From: Casuarina equisetifolia
Taxonomy: Eukaryota > Streptophyta > Magnoliopsida > Fagales > Casuarinaceae
Length of the DNA: 64,000 nt
NCBI GenBank assembly: GCA_028551475.1
Contig: CM052356.1
Coordinates: 21,107,884 to 21,171,883, forward strand
Reading direction: 5' to 3'
Within the stretch, counting starts at the first letter, position 1. Each line of letters starts with the position of its first letter. The notes under the pieces were generated by a model. It worked only from the letters and a program-made list of their open reading frames with translations. It was not told the DNA's origin and did not search any database. Below are positions 23,709 to 35,614 of the stretch, piece by piece. The translations under genes were made by a program, and so were the position numbers.

Positions 23709-26092
23709 ATTAAGGGCGCTCTTGGTTTCCCATCTTCGGGTGCATACACGAACACATGTAGGTGACGAAGCAGTGTAAACCATATTAACATTCATGTCAT
23801 TAACCCATTCCTCTTTGTTGGGCAGATTACTTGTGCGACAGAGCACTCGTTTGGAAAGCTTTAAACAGATAGACATTTTAAATTTGGTGCAAAATCGAAT
23901 GACCAGATGCTTGGTGTTTTAGTTGTTTATTTATTTTTTCTTCGTTTTGTGGTATTTTAGTGATTGATAAAACAAATACATGAGCAAAACAAGACTATCG
24001 GTTTTTATTGAAGAAATTGTTTTAGTACCTTTAGTACTGGTTTTTATCTCTTTTTCTTTTGTACCTTTAGTATCATTAGTTGTTAGTCTGCCGTTTCCTC
24101 TCCTTTTCTTTTACGTTTTTATATTTTCATGTTGTATTTCCGTGGCTCTCTTGGCCTAGTAGCAGGTTTCCAGAGAGCGTACAAAGGTTGCTTGTAAAGA
24201 GTTGGTATCATCAAGGAGCATTGCACGTATTGCTTGCAATGGGTACTGAAATCCCTTTGTACAGGCTGCTAAACCATCTTCAAACGAAAGGCTAGCTTCC
24301 ATTTTTTCTCCACGGTACTTGGATATTCACCAAGCGTAGTTCGACTTGCTACTAAATTAAAATGATTATCATATCATAACTATCTCTATTATTGTTTCGA
24401 GACTACGAGTTTTTTAATTAAAAATTAAGTTTGTTTTTTCTCCAATTCCATTATTCTTAAAAACAAACCAAAATCATTTGCTGGTATATAGTATCCATTC
24501 TAAACGGTTAAAACCAACCTTTAAATAATAGGTACGATTTTAAACGCCTAAATTTAAAATATCCTTTAATCCTCTTTCAAGGTCCAATAAAGTTTTAAGA
24601 TCACACATAGGGTGTTAAATAGTAAGCAACTTAATTTTATTGTTGGAGTTGAAATTCTCACATTCCAAAAACTCTCATACTCTCTTTATGTTTACCTTAA
24701 AAGAAGATGAAGTTAAGTCTTCTTCTTCTTCTTCTTTAATACTATTTCTTAACTCCAAGAAAACCTAGTGTCTAGCCTTTGCCTCTCACAAACATAGCAG
24801 AAGACAATGCAACATTGGGAGTTAGCCTTGTTCTTTGTTATGTTTTCTTAAAGAGTCTCCTTTTCTCTCTAGTAGGTTCATTTTTGGCAAGCATTCTCTT
24901 CATCTCTTTTGTTCTGTAAGATGGAAATTTTCATCATTTGCTTGATGAACTAATTGAAGAAATTGTTGCTCGATGTGGCTTAGGCACTCAAGTTAGTATA
25001 TCAATGACAACACGAAGCTAGTGTGGAGTCATTCATAACATAAGTGATTCACATCCAATGATTCCTAGGACTTCTTGTTGCTTATGAATAGTCAGCTTAA
25101 TCAAAGGAACCTAATCCTAGTGAATTCTGATTTTTAAGACTAAAGGATGAAGGGAGACTACGTTGCTCACTCCCCTATTGGGATTAGTAATGACCATTTA
25201 AAAATGGTGATCTCAACTTGTAAGGAGCAACTTCATTATCATGGGACGATTGTATTGGAAAAAGGACCATTATGAAGAGCCATTTCATGACACCATGGTC
25301 AATTGTGTTGGAAAAAAAGCCTATTTCATTAAAATGGACTTTGTGATCAAGTGTTTAAAAAGCTATGGACGTGACTAAATTTGAACATGGCTCAAGCAAG
25401 AAATGCATAAGCTAAACAAAGAAGATAGTCTAGCTATAGAGAACTCATCCTAATGAAAGATGTGGTAGCCTAACTTGTTATAGTCCAAAATAAGCAACCA
25501 TGTGTATGGTTTAGCCCATATGATTCACTTAACCAAAAGGTGATATTTACTTAAACTATTTAAACAAGAAAAAGAAAATTGCAAGAGCCTTAATCATTTT
25601 TGTCCTTAAGTCCTAACTAAGCATGAAAGAGTAAAAAGGAATGTTAAAAATGGTTCATGGAGAATGGTGGCATGCTTTGGCAATGGTATGACATTATTAG
25701 AGGCACTAAAATGGCTACATGTCAAACAAAATGTATGTGTTGAAGTCCTATTTAAAAGTAAAGGTGTGTTCTTGAAATATTGAAGAAAACATAACAAAGA
25801 AGTACATACATTTTTTTACGAAACTTTAAAGTTTGGTGGACTTGTACTTGGAACCTTGTTATTATTTGTTTATAAGTACTTAGAATCTTATTTTTATCTT
25901 ATTTAGCACTTCTATACCAATTGTTATATGAAACCCTAACATTTGCACTATATGGGGGTTTGTTGTTTATGCTTAAAATATTGTTAATCCAAATTGTATT
26001 TTGTTATTTTGAGCTATTTATAATCCCCTTTGCACTTTATTTGTCATGAGGATGGCTATTTAAAAGATCCCTAGAATTTGTGGTTTGGAGAA
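23709..26092. other. Non-coding DNA downstream of TAF10
   Basis: No protein family was recognised. It contains a (TTC)n run near 24719-24735. Short open frames at 24080-24295 and 25606-25797 show no domain. Confidence 0.45.
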
Positions 26093-26323
26093 TGAAGAAA
26101 TAACAAAAGGATAGCTCAACCATAGTGCAACAAGCCATTATGGAGAATCTAGAAACATTTTGCTAAAAGGACAAAATTTTCATTCACATTCTTAAAAGAA
26201 AAATGTATTGTGTACAAGGTAATAAGTGAAACAGAAAACTTGATAGGCTAGACTAACAACTTGGTCTCAGGCCCATTCTAATATACATGTAAACTAAAGG
26301 CCTATAAACCAACAATTTTAACA
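26093..26323 (-). repeat. 3' LTR of the copia element
   Basis: It is bounded by TG...CA on either strand (TGAAGAAATAAC at the low end, TTTTAACA at the high end). It has the same 231-base length as the LTR at 32249-32479 and aligns to it without large gaps. Shared landmarks include GAGAATCTAGAAACATTTTG and ATATACATGTAAACTA. Confidence 0.9.
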
Positions 26324-26338
26324 ATCCCCCTCAAGCTT
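26324..26338 (-). other. Polypurine tract of the copia element
   Basis: On the minus strand it reads AAGCTTGAGGGGGAT, directly before the 3' LTR start TGTTAAAATTG. This is the usual plus-strand primer position in copia elements. Confidence 0.8.
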
Positions 26339-27599
26339 AGATTCATACAGGTCTAGAACCCTAAGCTTGGATAAAAGATGTTGGTGTTATGGCTTAAATA
26401 GAGCTTTTGTGAATAAATCTATAGGTTTTTCTTATGTATTCATATAATGTGTTTAGATGATCCCCCTATTTATATTTTCCTGTATAAAATGATAGTTTAC
26501 TTTAATCGTGTTTGGTTTACTTATGAAAAATGGGATTAATAATAATGTCCATAGCAACCTTAATATCACACAATATATGGAACAGGACGAGGAATGATGA
26601 TCCCTAGATCTCTAAATAGTCTAACCAACCAAATAATCTCACAAACAACATACCCTATGGCCCTATACTTAACAGAAGATCGTGATACTATAGGTTGCAT
26701 CTTAGTTGACTAAGACACTAGTGAATCATCCAATTTAACACATTATCTTGTTAAGCACTTTGTCAGTTGTGGCTCATAATTAGCACATTTCCTTTCTCTT
26801 TTATTCTCTTGTTATTAACGAGATGAGGTGGAATTATTTCCTATTTTTAAATTTCTCTCCCTATCATATGTGGCTAGTGGGATATGGAGAGTTTGTTTCT
26901 CAACCCTTAACACCTCTTGCTATTATTAAGGGAGAATGGTTACATGTGGGAGAGGTTTTAGCTTTGAAGCCAAAAAAATGATACTCTGATCAAGAGAGCA
27001 ATCATGAGACACCAAAGAGTCAGAAAAGAAAAAAAAAGAAAGTATGAGAGAGAAACACCAAGAAAGAGTTTGTGTAACCATAATTTTATAGATCTGAGTG
27101 TAGATTGGTATGCAACATGTGTAGAACAATGAAGAAGTGAAAGAATTCTGTAACTCATCTTTGTTTAACTATTTTGCATTTATATCCTTAAAGGAATGCT
27201 TGAAAAATGTGTTTAGTGGAGAATTCCTATGAAAATACTTACGTATTGTTGATTGCAAGTATTGAAAGAAATCTCTCCTAACTTTACTGATGGATGTATG
27301 CAATTATTAGCCAAACCACGTAAATTTGTGTGTTTTCTTGTGACTTTATATTTTTCATTTAATTTCCTATTTAGCCAGTATTCGAAACAATAACTTAAGC
27401 TTGAAAAAAAATTCTATTTTGATAATTAATTTAGACTTAATTAGAACACATCATGAACATTCTTGTTACACTTTCACACTAATTTCGTATTTTACACAAC
27501 ACACTTTCATGACATAATGCGAGTCACATAATCTGAGTCACAAAATCCAATTAGCTCTAACTTGGATGACGAAGAAAGGAAGATCCAAGACTAGGAGTC

Positions 27600-30026
27600 C
27601 TTTTAATGTACTTTAGAACTCTTATAGTTGCATCCATATGTGACTACTTTGAAGCTTAAGTGAATTGACTAAGATGTTGAACTGTATATGTAATGTTTAG
27701 ATTAATATGGATCAAATACTTCAATCTACTAATCATTCTTTGATACAAACCTTTGTCTTGCCAAAGTGGATCATCTCGTCTGCCAAGATCTCCAACATCA
27801 TACACTAGCATCATCAATTTCAAGTTTTGTTCCATATGAGTAATGGCTAGCTTTGACCCCCCATGGCCAACTTCTAAGATTATCTCTAATGCATACTTGC
27901 ATATCCCTTCTAGTGAATGGGTAATCTTAATGCCAAGAAAGTATTTACATTGGCCTAGATCCTTTATATTAAACATTGAATGCAATATCTCTTGAATTCC
28001 ATGATTGTAGGATGATTATTCCTAATAACTAAAATGTCATCAACATAAAACAAGAGAATGTTAAATGTGTTACCAAATTACCTAATGAACAAGGCATAAT
28101 CGTGTCTAGATTGTTTGAATTTGACTACTAATAATGCCTCTATGAGCTTTGAATATCATTGTCTCAAAGCTTGCTTTAATCCATATAATGCTTTTTGTAG
28201 GCGACATACACTTTATCCCCTTAATAAGGAAACCCTGATGCATGTAGACCTCCTCTAAATCACCATGTAAGAGGGAATTTTGGACATCCAATTGGTCAAG
28301 GGACCAATTTATGATAGTAGCCACATTGATCATTAATCATACCACTAATTTGGCAACAAGTGAGAGAGTTTTATCATAATCAATTCCCTTTTGCTATGAA
28401 TATCTATTGGCTACTAAACAAGCCTTTTACCTCTTTATTGTACTATTAATTCTATACTTCACTTTATAAACAAATTTGCATCCTATAGCTTTATGACCAA
28501 ATGGAAGTGGAATAATATCTCATATGCGATTAGCCTCGAAGGCTACTAATTCTTAATCCATGGCCTTAACGTAATGATTATTACTAAGTGCCTAATGATA
28601 GGTTTTAAGTTTTGTGGTAGCAAAAATGGATACAATAAAAAAAAGTATAAAGTGAAGTGTGGTCTGAGATAAGGTAAATCTTATTCAACCCTACAGAGGT
28701 GGCCAAACACATGTAATTGGCGGTCTAAATAAGAGATCATATGGTCATAATGACCATTAAAATGGTAATGATGGTTATTCTAGAGGTATTTTTGGGGCGA
28801 AATCATAAGGCTAATCAATGGGCATAAGTATAAATGAGTTATGAGTGGAGTGTCTAGGCTTTATACCTTGAATAGGATCAAGTGAAGATTCAATATGTGG
28901 CTGGTTTGGTGATATGAAAACGGATTTGGAAATTATTTTAGTATGGTAAATGGCAAATCTTACATCTAAACGATATCTTACCTAGGTGGTAATTGATCCA
29001 AAGACTACTCATTAGCTAGTTGGTGGTTCTAAGTGATGGAAAATGGAAAGTCATTCGTAGAATACAATATCTCAATTGATAAAGAATTTCCTACTATCTA
29101 GATCATAGACCTAATAGTCCTTCTTCAATAAAGGGTACCCAAAGAAAACACACAAAATTGCTTTAGGAGTGAACTTATCCTTTGGGCATAACATAGTGGT
29201 ATAACATTAATCCCCAAAAACTCATAAGTGGTCCATATATGGTGGTTTGCCATAAAACATTTCAAAAAGCCACAAATTTCCAAATGTTGCACTAGGGAGT
29301 TGGTTAATGAGGTAAGCAATGGTTAATATGCACTTTCCCCAAAAATGTGAAAGGATATTACCTTGAAAGAGCAAGGCACGTGCAACATCCAATAAATGAT
29401 GGTGCTTGTGTTCGATCACCCCATTTTGTTGGAGAGGATAAACATAAGAACTCTTGTGAATGATCCCACAAAAGAGGTACATACAAAGAAGAAAAATTCG
29501 ATACCATTGTCTAAGTGAATGCACTTAACTCTGATACCATATTGAGTTTCAACCATACAGATTAAGGTCTGAATAGTAGAAAAAAACTTTATCTTTAAAA
29601 TGTAATAAAAATGTTCACGCTACATGTGAGAAATCATCTACAATAGTTAAAAAATAACGTGACTCATCATGATTAGGTATCCTATATAGATCTATAAGTC
29701 CATATAAACAAGGTCAAACTTACTATGCCCAAGCCTATGGCAATGGGCATAAACAATTCAACCTTTTAAGTCTATCTTCACTCCAACATTGGTGCAATAG
29801 TAGGTGAGGAGTTTTATGGAATAAAAGTGTAGGAAAAAGTTGCCAAAGTAACATTTTTGAAATTCTTGTCTTAGTTTCATTACCATGGTGCTGACATTCA
29901 TCTTCTTTTGCCAAATTGAATGCCTTATCACCTTATCTTTGGACAAGATATTGGTTCTAAAATTCTTAAAGCTTTCTAACAAACCCAATAAAAAATCCCA
30001 CAAGTTATACTTTTTTGTTTGCTCCA
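27600..30026 (-). pseudogene. copia pol: integrase, reverse transcriptase, RNase H (degenerate)
   Basis: On the minus strand, the integrase shows QQNGVIEHKHHHLLD, FWGKCILTIAYLINQLP and FEMFYGKPPY at about 29220-29420. The RT catalytic block LLFYVDDILVI lies near 28025-28065. The RNase H connection with FNIKDLGQCKYFLGIKI lies at about 27930-27985, and SRLKYLIHINLNITYTV lies near 27675-27740. Several stop codons and frame shifts break it. Its upstream end is cut by the solo LTR at 30027. Confidence 0.85.
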
Positions 30027-31278
30027 TGTTCGGTGAATTTTATATGCAAGTGAACATGTCGAACAAGTAATATAATGATAAGAAATATATCGTCCCACAA
30101 AGATTGGTGATTACTAGACCAACTAATTACTAACAGTGAATAACTCCTAGAATTTATCTGGCAAACCAAATTGATGGATGATAGATTAACTAACAAAGTC
30201 TAAGAAAACTTAATAAAAGAAATATGTTAGAGCATATGACTTCACCATAATTACTAGGTATTAATATTGGTTATTTATGCTTGCAAGAGGGATAATATCT
30301 ATGTGATGGCGGAATCTCCTAATTTGTTTACTATCCTATGTCTAGGTATAGCAAACCTACTTAGTTCATTAATTCACTATATCTCTATATGTGAATTGAA
30401 ACAAACCAAATGCATTAGGATCTATGAACATTCCCAGTTTGCACCGAAAGCCACACAAACAATATGGTATATGTTTATCCATATTTAATCTATGGTTGCA
30501 TATTACAAGAAGCAACTGCATGCTATTTCCTGTCGGTTTCTAACATGCAAATCAAGTCATCTAAGTGGTAGTTAATCACCTAAAAGCATTAAACTCCGTA
30601 ATATGTAACTTCACATAAATAAAATATCTTGCAAAACATAATAATCATAAGATTCATACCATCATAATTAGGTTACATCGTAGCTCTAACAAAAATAAAC
30701 TAAAACATAAAGAAATAATGAGGAAGAATGGTAATAAGAAATAAAAAAGGCATCTTGAATCCAAGAACAAGAAGTCTGTCACCCTTTTTGTCTTCTCTTC
30801 AAGTAAACCTTGAATTCTTGGCTTCTTTCTTGAGTTGTGCTCAATTTCCTCCTCTCCCCTTCTTTGCCTCTTCTCTTCTCTTAAATAGGGTTTAGGTTTA
30901 GACCTATCTCCTATCCTAGTAGAATTGGGTTTTAGAGACCTAAAACAATTGGGTTTTGAACTCCTAAATTAATTGAGACTTGAATTCCTAACATGACTGG
31001 GTTTTCTATTTATTTAGAAAACCCAACAACAATAGAAAATCTAATAACAATCATCCAAAGCCCAAGCCCATCTTGACTCTCTTAATCTTGATATTATAAT
31101 TTTGCCACACAATAAGCATCAGGTTCTTCATGTTCATCCCTTTTCTCCTTACCTCCTTGTGCTACAAAAACAAGACAAATTCAAATAAATAAGAGGAGTT
31201 CAAATATTTTCTCATAAGCATTGTATTATTTATTACCTAAAAAATAGGTAAAATAACTCTATAAAAATAGAGTTATCA
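30027..31278. mobile_element. Solo LTR (1252 bp) of another retrotransposon family, nested in the copia element
   Basis: The segment begins TGTTCGGTGAATTTTATATG and ends AGTTATCA, so it has TG...CA termini. It is flanked by CTCCA (30022-30026) and CTCCC (31279-31283), a four-of-five match to a 5-bp target-site duplication. It interrupts copia coding sequence. A second copy of its first about 375 bases lies at 63625-64000. No internal domain or second LTR is present, which is the form left by LTR-LTR recombination. Family (for example a gypsy lineage) and orientation could not be decided from sequence alone. Confidence 0.8.
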
Positions 31279-32235
31279 CTCCCCTAACCTTTCACTGACT
31301 TTACAAGTGCAACCTCTACAATTGTAGTAAACATAGGCTTCAATAATTTAGATTTGGGCCCACAAATCAAAAAAAGATGTTCTAGCAAGTTGATTCTTAA
31401 GTTGTTTATGTCAAAGGTTATAGGATTGGGTAAAGGTAACTTTCCCAAATCTTTTCTTAAAATGTTCCTAAACAATTTGCACATCCTTTTCCTAAAGATG
31501 AAGGAAACAAGCAATGGCTCAATTGATTTCTCAAACCAACTAACAAGGATAGCCTAAGATTGGTCCCAAATAGCTTGTTTTTCAACATCTTTCTTTGGAT
31601 GGGGAAAAATTCCATCAACATATCCCTATTTGTTGTTTCCTAGAAGTTGATTTTTTATCTGATGACTCCATAGATAATAGGCAGAGTCATCTTTGAGCAA
31701 GGTGGTCACCAAATTGGAGCCAAGCATATTTGTGGTACTATGTTTGGTTGGATGAAGGACTAGACGCCATCAAAAAAGGCAAAAGAAAATAAGCCTAAAA
31801 GCTATTAAAAAGGAGAAAATTAGGATTAGGTTTAATTGAAAAGTAGATAAGTGCAAAAAAGAAAAAATAAGTGTGTGCATGATTACACAATTGAGTGGTA
31901 GATTGTGCAATAGAATTGGTCTAAAAAAAAGGTAACGAAAATGGGTCATGTGATTGGAGAATTAAGTGGTAGATTTTGTAAATTTAAAAAGGGTTGGAGG
32001 ACAAAAATGTCACAAAATGGATAAGTGGCAATGGTTATTGGTGAGATGTCATTTTAGCATGAAATAAAGGATAAAACAGTGACATACCAAGTGAAACACA
32101 GCTAGCTTTTGACACATCATTTATGTTCTTATAATACCCCATTGTTTTTCTCTTGCATGAAATAACTAAAAAATGATGGAATGAAGCTAGAAAAATAGGA
32201 AAGGAAGATGAAGAAAAGCTTACATCTTTGAACTT
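31279..32235 (-). pseudogene. copia gag remnant
   Basis: On the minus strand, about 31560-31730 shows a degenerate gag start block resembling DDSAYYLWSHQIKNQLLGN followed by GYVDGIFPHP. This resembles the conserved YLLWK...LLGFVDG...P pattern of copia gag. A further open stretch (31284-31514) continues up to the nested LTR. No complete frame remains. Confidence 0.65.
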
Positions 32236-32248
32236 GCTCTTGATACTA
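32236..32248 (-). other. Primer-binding site of the copia element
   Basis: The minus strand reads TAGTATCAAGAGC directly after the 5' LTR end. The usual plant copia PBS, complementary to initiator tRNA-Met, is TGGTATCAGAGC. It differs by a substitution and one inserted base. Confidence 0.75.
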
Positions 32249-32479
32249 TGAAGAAATAACAAAAAGATAACTTAACTATAATGCAACAAGCCATTGTAGA
32301 GAATCTAGAAACATTTTGCTAAAAGGGCAAAATTCTCATTCACATTCTTAAAAGAAAAACATATTATGTACAAAGTAATAAGTGAAACAAAAAACATGAC
32401 AGGCCAGACCAACATCTTGGTCTTAGGCCCGTTACAATATACATGTAAACTAGAGGCCCACAAACTAACAATTTTAATA
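32249..32479 (-). repeat. 5' LTR of the copia element
   Basis: It is 231 bases, the direct partner of 26093-26323. Its terminal CA at the high end has decayed to TA. Many substitutions between the two LTRs indicate an old insertion. Confidence 0.9.
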
Positions 32480-34008
32480 GATAATTATGGTCTTAAGCAA
32501 TTACTTATCAAAATATTATCATTGGGGAATTGTTTAGGATAGATTTGGCTTAGTTTGTTATGAATTTACATTTGTAGCCAATTTGAATTGTGTTATAGTA
32601 CATTGACTTGTTGTGGCTTTTCATTAGAAGGGTCAAAGTTGTAATTTTAGGAAAGACTTTTTCTTTAACAATGTAGCATCTTTTTAACTAGTTTGGTTAA
32701 AGGTTAAAGGTAGAGTAAATGTTGAGGGAGTCTTGCCCCAATTAGATAAACGTTGTGTGTTTTTTTTTCTCTTTACTTATTAATTGTTTGTTGCCATATA
32801 TACCTTATTGCTATTATTGCTTGCCAATTTTTAATTATGAAATAAGATTAAAAAAAATTAAAATTTATAACAGCAAATTCAACATTCCCCTCGTTTCTTA
32901 GATAACCATTATATAACAAATTGATCCTACCCACAACTAGACTATTGTCATACTCGACTCAGTTCACATGATTGATTGCAATTTATAGAAGACTAAAAGA
33001 CATACATTGATGCACTGGAAGTTTAAGTACCACGCAAGGATGTAGGGCTAAAAAGACAAAGGTTCATTAAAAGATTAAGGATAAGTGAGAAGGATGCATG
33101 CATGCATTCATAAAGCTAGAGCATGGAAGATTAAGATTCATATTAAAGGTAGAAGGGTACCAAGGAGGTGGTGCATGGCTCAAGACTCACTTGAGGACTA
33201 TTATGGAAGCAACATGTGGAAGTTTGGGATCATCAGAGTATTCAAAGGATTGAAAGCCAACACATGACAATTGGATCACTTTAAGACCCCAAAAGGACCC
33301 ATAAATAGACCATTGGGAACTAGTGGAAGTCAATTTGAAGGTTAGTCACTTAAATGACCAACTTATGGTGGAAAAAAAAGGTGACATTAAAGCCCAACCC
33401 TACTATCTCCCACCCAAACCAAATGGAGGAAGCCAACTAGTTAATGGCATTAAGGGCACCCTTTATTATTAGGATAACTAAAAGGTTAATTAAGTGGTTG
33501 GCAACATTGAAGGTTGCATTATAAGACCTAGGCACTAGTTTCTTATAAGAGTTCCTTTTCTTCTAAAAAGGGGTCAAGAGGGAGTTAAATGGATCATCCA
33601 ACACCACCCCTTAGTAAGGAAAAAAAGGTTGGTTAAGAGAATATGTGAGATCATTGTAAGAGTTCCATACCTCGAATGGGCTCATTAAGGCAAAGTGAGT
33701 TAAGGCTTAGGTGAATATTTGTGGTTTAGGATTTGTCCAATTTTATGTACACTTACTTGATGAATAAGACAACATATCCTATATATTCTCTTGTAAACCT
33801 AGTGTATGTCCTTGTTAAACCTAATGAGACGCCTTCACTTCATCTAATTGCACCACAAATGAGGTGGTTCAAGCTTACCTAGCTCCCCTAAAGGTTTGGT
33901 GTTACATGAGCTTGAAGAAATAAGTTTATGACACTATATGCTCTAGGAAGTATTCTTGAAGTTTAAAGGCAAGATTATGATGGCAAAATAAAGGAAGTTA
34001 CTATATGA
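32480..34008. other. Non-coding DNA, nothing recognised
   Basis: It is AT-rich, with a weak 60-codon frame at 33085-33267 (+) without known motifs. Nothing else was identified. Confidence 0.45.
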
Positions 34009-34455
34009 GATTGTTAATCACCTTCATGACTTAGGGATTGGTGGTTAATTGAAAGTTTAGGGATACCATAAAATGAATTCAACACCTTTTTAATTGGCCT
34101 TCAATGATTCATGTAATGAAAAAGGTGGTTCAAAGTTTGATTTTGTTCCATCCTTCAAAAGTGAAGGGCTTCCATATCAAGACTTTTACAATAACTTCAC
34201 ACACCATAGTAAGTATTGGTGGCTAATTGAAAGTTTGAGATTATTAATCACCTTCATGACTTAGCCATTGATGGCTAATTAAAAGTTTAAGATACTATTA
34301 AATGAGTTCAACACCTTTTTAATTGGCCTTCAGTAATTTATATGGTGAAAGAGGTGGTTCAAAGTTTGATTTTTGTCCATCCTTCAAAAGAGAAAGGGTT
34401 TCATATCAAGACTCCTACAATAGCTTCCTACACCATAGTAAGCATGGTAAGACAT
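34009..34455. repeat. 230-bp tandem duplication
   Basis: A unit starting GATTGTTAATCACCTTCATG at 34009 is repeated at 34239 as GATTATTAATCACCTTCATG. Both copies share TTCAACACCTTTTTAATTGG, GGTGGTTCAAAGTTTGATTT, CCATCCTTCAAAAG and CACACCATAGTAAG-like ends. No conserved open frame runs through both. Confidence 0.88.
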
Positions 34456-35614
34456 TTTCGTACATTTCATAAAATGGTTGTCTAAGAGTAACAGATGAAA
34501 CTCCATTCAAATGATAATGGACAGATTCACCAAGAATATGCATTTTATTTTTTTACAGCATCTTTATTGAGTTCTACAATTAGCTGCAACTTTCATTGAG
34601 AACATAAGAAAGCTAGATGGGCTTCCACTGCAACCAAAGACTAAAATCCCATATTCTTGAGTAATTTCTGGTCATAGTTATTCACACTATTAAGGTTGAA
34701 TTTATGTCACAACAGATCATATTATTTGTGATGAAGGTGTAGATAGAAGGGTGAATCATAGTCTAAAGCAACATCTAAAGTACACCTTGTGCTATCAATG
34801 ACTTCCCCTTGTAGAGTGGTAGTATAATACCAACCTACCACAAATTGTGGACGACTCCATTTGAGGTCCTTTATAGGTACAAGCCAATGCAACCCCTTTA
34901 AATAATTTCTTCCCAATAGAATAGAAGGCCATTAAAGACTATTTGAACGAAGGGGCCAATAGATTCAAGTCATCTAGTTGCACCTACAATGGAGCTATCC
35001 CCATTTTGAACAATATGCCAACACCAAAAGTTTTGAAAGAGAATTTCAATTGACTAGCGGATCTTCCCAAGTGAACGAAGGAGATAAAATGAAAGGGACT
35101 GAAAAGACCTTTGGATTCAGAAGCTCGTGGCAGAGAACATTGGTCATCCACTGGGAGTATTTGACAGAAGATACCTCAGCTCACTTACCTATAGAAAGAC
35201 AGCAGTTCGGAACGAAGGTCGCATGGACAGTCACCAAACTCTCACTCTGCCCCTAGTCCATCAAGCTATTGAACACAGTAGCAATCCAACTAAAATAATT
35301 ATATTAGCAGGTTAAAATATTTATTTATAGTATGTATCTTTTGATGTCAAGATATCCAATCTCTCTAATGCCAGCACATTTTCAGAAAACATTTTCTGCC
35401 TTTACTTTCATTTTTTCTAATTCCTAAAATTCACAAGTCTCCCATCCTTGGAAGAACGAAGTAGGCTCTCGGGAGAGAGACAAAAAAGAATGATACAGAC
35501 CTATACAACTTCTGACGAGATACTAACCATTGGGCAGAACATAACGCATATTGCTTACAAAACTTTCCTAACACGCTGTCATTTTTATACACAAGTACTA
35601 ATTTACAAGAGACA
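34456..35614. other. 3' flank of the histidine kinase gene
   Basis: It includes the likely kinase 3' UTR. A minus-strand AATAAA lies around 35318-35328, about 290 bases after the stop codon. Open frames at 34722-34916 (-) and 34978-35256 (+) show no recognisable domain. Confidence 0.5.

Larger units (their letters stand above)
26093..32479 (-). mobile_element. Nearly complete Ty1/copia LTR retrotransposon, minus strand, with nested solo LTR
   Basis: Two direct 231-bp LTRs (26093-26323 and 32249-32479) flank an internal region that reads, on the minus strand, in the order PBS, gag, integrase, RT, RNase H, PPT. The flanking pentamers GAGAA (26088-26092) and GATAA (32480-32484) match at four of five positions, as expected for an aged 5-bp target-site duplication. 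Without the nested 1252-bp LTR and its duplicated target the element is about 5.1 kb, normal for copia. Coding parts contain many stops, so it is not autonomous. Confidence 0.88.
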
